From Erwinia pyrifoliae DSM 12163 (GTDB taxonomy: Bacteria; Pseudomonadota; Gammaproteobacteria; Enterobacterales; Enterobacteriaceae): DNA of 27,341 bases. Below are positions 15,992 through 22,149 of this stretch, piece after piece (the first letter of the stretch is position 1; each line of letters starts with the position of its first letter). The notes below the pieces were generated by a model. It was not told where the DNA came from. It did no database searches and worked only from the letters and a program-made list of their open reading frames with translations. A program made the translations under genes and the position numbers. Location: NCBI RefSeq assembly GCF_000026985.1, contig NC_017392.1, positions 3,069 to 30,409 of the forward strand. Reading direction: 5' to 3'.

Positions 15992-18022
15992 TTAAACCTC
16001 GGGGAAAGGCATGGAATTGCCCGGCGCTTCCCGGTGGATATGCAGGAAGGTCAGATGGCGTTCATACTGGTCGAGAATATCATTGATGATCTGCTCCTTC
16101 GTGTAGTCCATCAAATCGTTCCCCTGCGTACCTTCCAGCAGGAAAGTTTCCAGGCGGAAGTAGTCAGACTTACCGCTACGTGCACGGTAGGTAAACGCCG
16201 GCACAGAGTAGCGCTGTGGCCAGATTTGGTAGAGGAAGCTCTGTTCATCGGCTAAATCGACCAACAGCTCAAGATGGTTCAGACGTTCGTCTTCCACTGC
16301 AGGCAGCTCATTAACCTGCACTTTCGCACCCCGGCGCTCCAGTTCGCGTCCCACTTCTTCCATAGCCGGACGACACACGTTATCCAGCATTTTACGGGTG
16401 TGCGTGGTACCCGGGTAGTTCATAACGCGCGAGATACGCTGCTTCCAGTTCAGACGGTCCACCGTTACAGGCGGCGTGTTGACCGTCGCACTGGCACGGC
16501 GATGATCTTCTACCCGCAGTGATTTATACAGACCGGCCATGACGAAGAAGATGACAAAGCTGAAGGGCAGCCCCATGATAACCGTGGTTTTCTGCAGCGC
16601 CGTTACGCCGTTCACCATCAGCATCCCCATCGTCAGTACGCCAATTGTCACCGACCAGAAAATACGCAGCCAGTTTGGTGCATCATTATTGATGTCGGCA
16701 AGACGTGAGGTAAAGTTTCCCAGCACCAGCGAACCCGAATCTGCGGATGTGACATAGAACAGCAGACCGGTGATGGTGGCAACCGAAGCACTGAACGTGA
16801 AGCCAGGATATTGCGCCAGCAGGCTGTAGAAGCCGCGCTCCGGGTGCGCCAGCGTTTCCTGAGCCAGCGCCAGATTACCGTGGATGATTTCATTCAGCGC
16901 GCTGTTACCGAAGATCGACAGCCACAACAGGGTAAAGATAAACGGAATGGTCAGCGTACCCAGTACAAACTGACGAATAGTACGTCCGCGAGAGATACGC
17001 GCCAGGAACAGACCGACAAACGGTGACCAGGCCACCCACCAGGCCCAGAAGAACAGCGTCCAGTTGTTCATCCATTCTGTTGGGCGATCGAAAGCAAAGC
17101 TGTCCAGCGTCATGCCCATAAAACGGTTGATATAGTCACCAACGTTAAGCACCAGTGCGTTGAGCAGGAAGCTGGTATCGCCCACAAAAAGCACAAACAG
17201 GATCAGTCCAAAGGCCAGCAGAACATTCAGCTCCGACAGAAACCGGATGCCTTTATTGACCCCGGAGGTGACTGATATCGTGGCCATAATCACCGAAAGC
17301 ACGATCAGCCCGGCTTGCGCCGTCAGACCTTCCGGCACGTCAAACAACACCTTAAGCCCGTAGTTAAGCTGCACGACACCAATACCGAGAGTGGTGGCAA
17401 TGCCAAAGATGGTACCCAGCACCGCAGCGATATCCACCGTATGCCCGATGGGGCCGTTAACTCGTTTACCGAAAATCGGATACAACGCCGAACGAATAGT
17501 CAGCGGCAGGCCATAACGATAGCTGAAGTAGCCAAGCGCGATGCCCATCAGCGCGTACATCGACCATCCGGTCAGCCCGTAGTGGAACAGGGTCCACACC
17601 ATTGCCTGGCGTGCCGCTGCCAGCGTCTGCCCCTGACCTTCCGGCGGCATCATGTACTGGGTTACCGGCTCGGCCACTGAGAAGAACATCAGGTCGATAC
17701 CAATCCCCGCAGCGAACAGCATCGCTGCCCAGCTCATGAGGCTGAATTCGGGTTTGGACTGTTCCGGCCCGAGCTTGATCGAGCCAAAGCGTGAACAGGC
17801 CATGAAAATGACAAATACAATGTACAACGTGGCAGCCAGCAGATAATACCAGCCAAACGTGTTTGAAACCCAGTTAAGGGTACGGTTAATCCAGCGATCG
17901 GAAAAATCGGTAAACAGGATGGTCGTCAGGGAAAATAGCAGAATAAGTACTGCTGAGGTATAGAAAACCACGGGGTTAATGCGATCTTTCTGGTGTTTTT
18001 CTGGTATTTCAGTCGCCGGCAT
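15992..18022 (-). CDS. betT: BetT choline transporter (BCCT family)
   Basis: A 676-aa proton-driven choline importer of the inner membrane, almost the length of E. coli BetT (677). It has the BCCT core of 12 membrane segments (about 15-510): LSWAAMLFAAGIGIDL-like SLMSWAAMLFAAGIGIDLMF, FHYGLTGWSMYALMG and the signature FFWAWWVAWSPFVGLFLARI with the tryptophan box for choline. A long hydrophilic C-terminal domain (about 515-676, ending HREAPGNSMPFPEV) senses osmotic stress in this family. The ATG at 18022 was chosen because GCGGAG precedes it and INPVVFYTSA then falls at the usual position. betA, betB and betI are absent, so imported choline would need chromosomal enzymes to become glycine betaine. 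Confidence 0.96.
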   Translation of the reverse strand: MPATEIPEKHQKDRINPVVFYTSAVLILLFSLTTILFTDFSDRWINRTLNWVSNTFGWYYLLAATLYIVFVIFMACSRFGSIKLGPEQSKPEFSLMSWAAMLFAAGIGIDLMFFSVAEPVTQYMMPPEGQGQTLAAARQAMVWTLFHYGLTGWSMYALMGIALGYFSYRYGLPLTIRSALYPIFGKRVNGPIGHTVDIAAVLGTIFGIATTLGIGVVQLNYGLKVLFDVPEGLTAQAGLIVLSVIMATISVTSGVNKGIRFLSELNVLLAFGLILFVLFVGDTSFLLNALVLNVGDYINRFMGMTLDSFAFDRPTEWMNNWTLFFWAWWVAWSPFVGLFLARISRGRTIRQFVLGTLTIPFIFTLLWLSIFGNSALNEIIHGNLALAQETLAHPERGFYSLLAQYPGFTFSASVATITGLLFYVTSADSGSLVLGNFTSRLADINNDAPNWLRIFWSVTIGVLTMGMLMVNGVTALQKTTVIMGLPFSFVIFFVMAGLYKSLRVEDHRRASATVNTPPVTVDRLNWKQRISRVMNYPGTTHTRKMLDNVCRPAMEEVGRELERRGAKVQVNELPAVEDERLNHLELLVDLADEQSFLYQIWPQRYSVPAFTYRARSGKSDYFRLETFLLEGTQGNDLMDYTKEQIINDILDQYERHLTFLHIHREAPGNSMPFPEV

Positions 18023-18120
18023 AATGTCTCCGCAAAAAATGCTCAAGAAGAAAAACCTGAAGTCCGCTCTGCGAAGCGCGCATTAGCGCATACTGGGTAA
18101 AATCCGCCGCATATCCGCTA

Positions 18121-18150
18121 ATTACACTGGGAGAACCATCAGGATGTCAG
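18121..18150 (-). promoter_or_regulatory. Candidate betT promoter
   Basis: On the minus strand CTGACA (18150-18145), 18-bp spacer, TGTAAT (18126-18121), about 100 bp before the betT start. Each box has five of six consensus bases. Confidence 0.55.
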
Positions 18151-18416
18151 TAGTGTAGCCTGTTGATTTCTTTTTTTTATTTTTTATTCAAACATCCTCC
18201 TGAAGGCCGTCACTCTGTAAGCAAGGAGATAAATGATAGTTTTTATTGATTGCGCATTCAATTAAAAAAAAGTTTGCTGTTTCCCGTCGTGTACTATTTA
18301 TCCGATAACACCGACTGTCGCCATATGCCTGATGGCAACAGCCGGACAAGATATTTTTCAGCCCAGGCAGCAGATATAAAGGGCAGCGCTCCGCTATAAT
18401 TCTGCGGAAAAAATGA
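18151..18416. other. Intergenic region upstream of betT
   Basis: Contains runs of A/T just behind the betT promoter and otherwise nothing that I can support as a gene. Confidence 0.4.
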
Positions 18417-18606
18417 CCAGAACCGGAGAAGGACCTGTCTGAAAGGAAATCAAAGGGCGGGGAAAATGCCGCCTCAACGCCGCACGAGCTGGCATTTAAA
18501 CAGTTTGCCCCTATCCCTATACCGCACAGGATTTCATGCAGCTGCACCTGCCGCCAGATCTGCAGGCCGTCTACGATCTCAACACGCTGAAACTGGAGTC
18601 AGGCCG
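18417..18606 (+). pseudogene. Fragment of an Rpn/YhgA-like nuclease gene
   Basis: The plus strand encodes STPHELAFKQFA and, after a one-base frame change near 18511, YTAQDFMQLHLPPDLQAVYD followed by LNTLKLESG. This matches the start of the Rpn (recombination-promoting nuclease, YhgA-like, PF04754) family, usually written TPHDAVFKQFLTHPE...ARDFLDIHLP...LCDLSTLKLESG. Everything after LESG is lost, including the PD-(D/E)XK catalytic core. Dead remnant. Confidence 0.7.
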
Positions 18607-18724
18607 TGTTCCTGTCTCCAGCAAGTGTTTGCTGCGTCGATCCATGACACCATATCTTTTCCGCGAAAATCTACCACATTTGTAGGCTCCCTCCCTACTT
18701 GCCATTTCATTCCGCCAGAAACTT

Positions 18725-18820
18725 TTAACGAAGATAATATTTTTCTATCCCCTGACTGGAATAAGCCGAAGATGGCACCAAATAAATAGTAATGAATATA
18801 CATAACACTTTCCATTTCAT
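18725..18820 (-). CDS. Small secreted-peptide-like ORF
   Basis: A 31-codon frame 34 bp downstream of the putative immunity gene. The product begins like a signal peptide (MKWKVLCIFITIYLVPSSAYS) and ends after SQGIEKYYLR. GGG lies upstream at ribosome-site distance. It may be a third small gene of the microcin unit or chance. Confidence 0.2.
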   Translation of the reverse strand: MKWKVLCIFITIYLVPSSAYSSQGIEKYYLR

Positions 18821-18854
18821 TATAAACCCATCTTTGGAAACAGAAAAAATATCG

Positions 18855-19043
18855 CTATTTTCTTGATGTTATATTCAATGAAAGCCGAACAAGAAAAATA
18901 AAAATGATTAACATGACAATAAAGCTGGATAGTGTTTTTGGAAACTTATACCAGTCGCAGAACATGACACCAGAACCGCTCAAAAGAGATGAACCCGTTA
19001 GTATGCTAAAAAAAACACAGGCTGACTTTCTTAAAATATCCAT
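18855..19043 (-). CDS. Putative microcin immunity protein, two TM segments
   Basis: A 62-aa membrane peptide with two hydrophobic segments, about 9-28 (CVFFSILTGSSLLSGSGVMF) and 39-57 (LSSFIVMLIIFIFLVRL). They are joined by a short polar loop (CDWYKFPKT), and the ends are basic (MDILRK, NITSRK). The start codon follows GAGGGAAT, a strong ribosome site. It lies 59 bp downstream of the microcin-like precursor on the same strand, with a stem-loop between them. Class II microcin immunity proteins (Cvi and others) are small inner-membrane proteins encoded beside the toxin, so role and position agree. No sequence family is recognised. The function is inferred from context. Confidence 0.55.
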   Translation of the reverse strand: MDILRKSACVFFSILTGSSLLSGSGVMFCDWYKFPKTLSSFIVMLIIFIFLVRLSLNITSRK

Positions 19044-19055
19044 ATTCCCTCGTGG

Positions 19056-19078
19056 GCAGCCCTGTTATTAAGGGCTGC
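19056..19078. repeat. Perfect stem-loop between microcin and immunity genes
   Basis: GCAGCCCT-N7-AGGGCTGC. No U-run on the minus strand. It could act as a partial terminator or an mRNA-protecting structure that sets toxin and immunity levels separately. Confidence 0.65.
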
Positions 19079-19102
19079 ATAGTTAAAATGATGCTTTCCT
19101 TG

Positions 19103-19309
19103 TCAGCGATTAAAGCACCCTCCAGCGATAGCCCCCCCGATCAAACCGAGTGTCAGGCCTGGTATTCCTCCCATTGCTCCTGCAATCATTCCACCGATAA
19201 TCCCATTATTGCAGTTTATAACGTATTGATCACCATAATTCCTTTGATGAAGAAGGCTGTTACTCGCACCATAAATTAAAATACTCTCTTCTTTTTTTAA
19301 CGCTTTAAT
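19103..19309 (-). CDS. Putative class II microcin precursor (double-glycine leader)
   Basis: A 68-codon minus-strand frame with the build of a colicin V-type microcin. The leader (MKALKKEESILIYGA with the start read as Met) has L at -12, E at -8, I at -4, G at -2 and A at -1, the pattern cut by CvaB-type peptidase transporters. The mature peptide of about 53 aa (SNSLLHQRNYGDQYVINCNN...) carries a glycine-zipper membrane segment (GGMIAGAMGGIPG...LGLIGGAIAGG). It has two cysteines, C33 and C65, which could form a disulfide. There is no ATG; the frame has an ATT start 8 bases after AAGGG. A consensus promoter lies 47 bp upstream and a putative immunity gene downstream. No exporter genes are in the window. 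Alternatives: a dead copy whose ATG mutated to ATT. Confidence 0.6.
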   Translation of the reverse strand: MKALKKEESILIYGASNSLLHQRNYGDQYVINCNNGIIGGMIAGAMGGIPGLTLGLIGGAIAGGCFNR

Positions 19310-19355
19310 TTTTAAATCCCTTTATTAATGTATCTATACAGTTGAGCTCCCGGAA

Positions 19356-19384
19356 ATTAAAATATAATAAAAAATTCCTGTCAA
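19356..19384 (-). promoter_or_regulatory. Strong sigma70 promoter of the microcin unit
   Basis: On the minus strand TTGACA (19384-19379, perfect), 17-bp spacer, TTTAAT (19361-19356). The spacer is very AT-rich. It gives a 5' leader of about 40 bases to the ATT start of the precursor. The AT content makes it a likely target of H-NS silencing. Confidence 0.75.
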
Positions 19385-19493
19385 CTCTTTCCTTTGTAAG
19401 CACTGAGCTCATCACAATTTTTCATGAACAGCCTTACCTGTAATTATATTTACAGTTTTTTCAGAAAAATAAGGGGATTATAATCATAAGACA

Positions 19494-19628
19494 TTAACCA
19501 TAGGCAGGCTTACAGCCGTCAATTGCTGAAAAATCAGGATTGCAAGAGATATCCATATTAATAAACTGCATGACCTGAAGAATATCTGTTAAACTCAACA
19601 GAATATGTCGTCTGTCAATCGACGGCAT
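19494..19628 (-). CDS. Small ORF upstream of the microcin, unrecognised
   Basis: A 44-codon ATG frame between metQ and the microcin promoter. The product has two cysteines near the end (DISCNPDFSAIDGCKPAYG). No ribosome site is visible before the ATG. It may be a decayed or untranslated stretch. Recorded because it lies in the same AT-rich island and strand. Confidence 0.2.
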   Translation of the reverse strand: MPSIDRRHILLSLTDILQVMQFINMDISCNPDFSAIDGCKPAYG

Positions 19629-19659
19629 GAGGATATTAAATTTAGCAACTTAAGATTAC

Positions 19660-20457
19660 TCAGTTATTAACCGGAATCACCGCGCCTTTATATTTGGTGC
19701 GGATCCAGTCCTGAATCACTGTTGAGTGCAGTACGCTAACCAGCGCTTTAATATCCGGTTTCTTCTCATCGCCGTGGTGTACGGTAATAATATTGGCATA
19801 AGGATTATTTTCGCCGCTTTCCACCGCGATCGGGCCTTTAACCGGATCGAGACCGGCATCAATCGCATAGTTCGCGTTAATCACCACCGCATCACCTTCG
19901 TCATTGTTGTACATTTGTGGCAACAGCGCACCTTCAACATTGGCGAAAAACTTCAGATGCTTAGGGTTTTCAACGATATCACTGATGCGCGCATCAACCT
20001 TGCTGATGCCCGGCTTGATTTTAATCACTCCCTGTTGCTCGAAAATCGACAGGATGCGCCCCTCTTCCGCGACAGCATCACGCATAATGACTTTGCCATT
20101 TTCTGGCAGGTCTTTCAGTGACCTGTAGTTTTTCGGGTAAATCCCGATCTGCTCAATGTGGATGGCACCCGCACTAACGAAATCGTAATTTTGATCCCCG
20201 GCATGATCCTTCAGCACGCTGTTCAGATAGGGAACGTGCTGGAAGTAGTTCGCATCAATGTCGTGGCTTGCCAGCGCGGTATTAGGCAGGATGTAGTCCT
20301 GGAAAGATTTGATTTCCAGGTCGATCCCCTGCTTCGCCAGAATGGGCTTAGCCTGCTCGAGGATTTCGGCATGCGGTACGTTAGAAGCCCCCACCGTCAG
20401 CGTATCCGCCCATGCACTCAGGTTCAGGGCGCCCAGGGTTGCTGCAGCCAGCAGCAT
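19660..20457 (-). CDS. metQ: MetQ/NlpA-type substrate-binding protein
   Basis: The binding protein of a MetNIQ-type methionine ABC importer. The coordinates give a 265-aa frame from an internal ATG without a ribosome site. The true start is probably ATG 20473 behind AGGAAAGG, but the A7 tract at 20464-20470 shifts that frame. With six A's it reads MKKQLMLLAAATLGALNLSA, a normal signal peptide, giving 270 aa (E. coli MetQ 271). Family marks: LTVGASNVPHAEILEQ, FQDYILPNTALASHDIDANY, FQHVPYLN, VVENPKHLKF and VVINANYAIDAGLDP. There is no lipobox cysteine at the cleavage site (AWADT), so the protein should be free in the periplasm rather than lipid-anchored. Confidence 0.88.
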   Translation of the reverse strand: MLLAAATLGALNLSAWADTLTVGASNVPHAEILEQAKPILAKQGIDLEIKSFQDYILPNTALASHDIDANYFQHVPYLNSVLKDHAGDQNYDFVSAGAIHIEQIGIYPKNYRSLKDLPENGKVIMRDAVAEEGRILSIFEQQGVIKIKPGISKVDARISDIVENPKHLKFFANVEGALLPQMYNNDEGDAVVINANYAIDAGLDPVKGPIAVESGENNPYANIITVHHGDEKKPDIKALVSVLHSTVIQDWIRTKYKGAVIPVNN

Positions 20458-20492
20458 CAGTTGTTTTTTTCATTTTGCCTTTCCTGCAAGAG

Positions 20493-21162
20493 TTAACGTT
20501 TATCGAGCCGTGTCGTCACAACATCACCTGAGAACTGAATAATAAAAACGATCACCAGAATCATTATCGTTGCGACCAGCGTCACATCGCCGTGGTTACG
20601 TTGAAAACCTTCAAGGTAAGCAAGATTACCAAGCCCCCCCCGCACCAATCACGCCGGCCATCGCACTGTAGCTGACCAGCGCAATCAGGGTGACGGTCAT
20701 TCCCGAGACCAGCGCCGGGGATGATTCCGGCAGCAGCACGCGGAAAATCAGCGTACTGAGGCGGGCCCCCATTGAGCGCGACGCTTCAATCACGCCCTTA
20801 TCCACTTCACGCAGCCCGATTTCAACCAGGCGGGCATAGAAAGGCGCTGCGCCAACGATCAGAGCAGGAAGTGCGGCATCCGCTCCGAGAATGGTGCCGA
20901 CCAGCGTTTTCGTGAACGGGATCAGCAGCACGATTAAAATGATGAACGGTATAGAACGGAACACATTCACCAGCACGGAAATCACCGAATAGATCGCACG
21001 ATTCTGGAACAGCCCGCCACGCGCGGTAAGGAACAACGCCAGTCCGAGCAGAATGCCAAGCACAAAGGTCGCTCCCCCGGATAACGCCGTCATATACAAG
21101 GTTTCAAGCGTCGCGGCACACAACTGGTCCAGCTTCAGATGGGTAAAGAGGTTTTCAAACAT
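20493..21162 (-). pseudogene. metI: MetI-type permease, frameshifted near the 3' end
   Basis: The membrane subunit of the methionine ABC importer. The given frame runs from 21162 to 20626 and ends GVIGAGGAW. Removing one G from the G8 tract (20634-20641) continues it as GAGGLGNLAYLEGFQRN, a last membrane helix (IMILVIVFIIQF) and TTRLDKR, to 222 aa, the normal length. Membrane helices are at about 15-45, 55-80, 90-110 and 145-170. The coupling loop (EASRSMGARLSTLIFRVLLPE) contacts MetN. The start overlaps the metN stop codon by 8 bases. As given, the last helix is lost. A sequencing over-call is likely. Confidence 0.88.
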
Positions 21163-22104
21163 TCGTCACCACCTCGGTCGAAATTTCATAAGCGTGTAAA
21201 TCAGCCAGAATACGTGGCAACTGGCTCTGGCTGGCGGGAACCTGCAGCCATATCTCGCCAAAGGTACCGTTAGTGGTTTGGGTCATTATTCCATGCAACA
21301 TATTGAAGGCTAATCCATATTTCAGCGTCAGTTCACCGATAACCGGTTGCTGCGTACTCTGCCCGACAAACGTCAACTTCAGCACCTTGCCGTTATCAAT
21401 ATTGACCAGCTGCGGATTAAACGGCACGTTGGCGCTGATGTATCCGGACGTTTGTTTGACGAACTGACGGGTGATGGGCTGCTGCGGATGGGTAAATAGC
21501 GACAACACCTCGCCTTCCTCCACGATCCTGCCCTCTTCCATCACCGCCACGCGATGACAGATTTTGCGCACCACATGCATCTCATGGGTGATCAGTACAA
21601 TTGTCAGCCACAGCTTGCGGTTAATATCCAGCAGAAGTTCGAGGATCGCATCGGTGGTTTGCGGATCAAGGGCTGAGGTGGCCTCATCGCATAACAGCAC
21701 GTTCGGGTTGTTAGCCAGAGCTCGCGCAATCCCCACGCGCTGCTTCTGTCCACCGCTCAGCTGTGAGGGATAAGCCTGCTCTTTACCGACCAGCCCCACC
21801 AGGGCAATCAGTTCCTGTACCCGGTCCTGAATGACAGATTTCGATGTACCGGAAATTTGCAGAGAGAAAGCAATGTTTTCACTGACTGTACGCGACCACA
21901 ACAGGTTGAAATGCTGAAAGACCATGCTGATTTTCAGCCGTGCCTGGCGCAGCGCTTCGACGCTGGCCTGGGCAATATCCTGCCCGGCAATGGTCACACT
22001 GCCGGAACCTGGTTTTTTCCAGGCCGTTGAGCAGGCGGATCAGGGTGCTTTTTCCCGCACCACTGTAGCCAATAATGCCGTAGATCTGCCCTTTATCTAT
22101 CTGC
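21155..22104 (-). pseudogene. metN: MetN-type ATPase, 5' end lost to a transposon
   Basis: The ATP-binding subunit of the methionine importer. Walker A (GYSGAGKST) sits near 22060. Then come the Q-loop (VFQHFNLL), the ABC signature LSGGQKQRVGIARAL, Walker B VLLCDEATSALD, the H-loop ITHEMHVV, and a C-terminal NIL domain (about the last 90 residues) that senses methionine in this family. There are two lesions. Codons before about IDKGQIYG are replaced by the terminal repeat of a Tn3-family element at 22105. Also, an A6 tract (22013-22018) holds one A too many, splitting GLEK from [10 protein letters not shown]. The terminal repeat itself is open in frame and offers GTG 22136 as a start. The product would then miss about 15 residues of the first strand, including the aromatic that stacks on ATP. 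Confidence 0.9.
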
Positions 22105-22142
22105 GGGGTTTGAGGGCCAATCGTGTAAAAAACCACGTTAAG
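22105..22142. repeat. 38-bp terminal inverted repeat of the Tn3-family element
   Basis: Begins GGGG at the metN junction and ends ACGTTAAG 7 bp before the tnpA stop codon. This is the standard Tn3-family form (38 bp, GGGG...GTTAAG). The partner copy is outside the window. Confidence 0.85.
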
Positions 22143-22149
22143 AAGATAA

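Noticed and set aside
18188..18547. 119-codon minus-strand frame upstream of betT
   Set aside because: It overlaps the Rpn remnant on the other strand and has no motif or ribosome site.
18579..18815. 78-codon minus-strand frame after the immunity gene
   Set aside because: It runs across the Rpn remnant, has no ribosome site or recognised family, and conflicts with the better-placed short frame at 18725-18820.
19438..19455. SOS (LexA) box upstream of the microcin: CTGTAA...TTACAG
   Set aside because: CTG and CAG are 12 bases apart, whereas LexA boxes need 10. The dyad plus T6 looks more like a weak plus-strand terminator, but no plus-strand gene precedes it.
19478..19492. Fur-box-like GATTATAATCATAA near the microcin
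   Set aside because: Only part of the 19-bp consensus is present and it lies about 100 bp upstream of the promoter.
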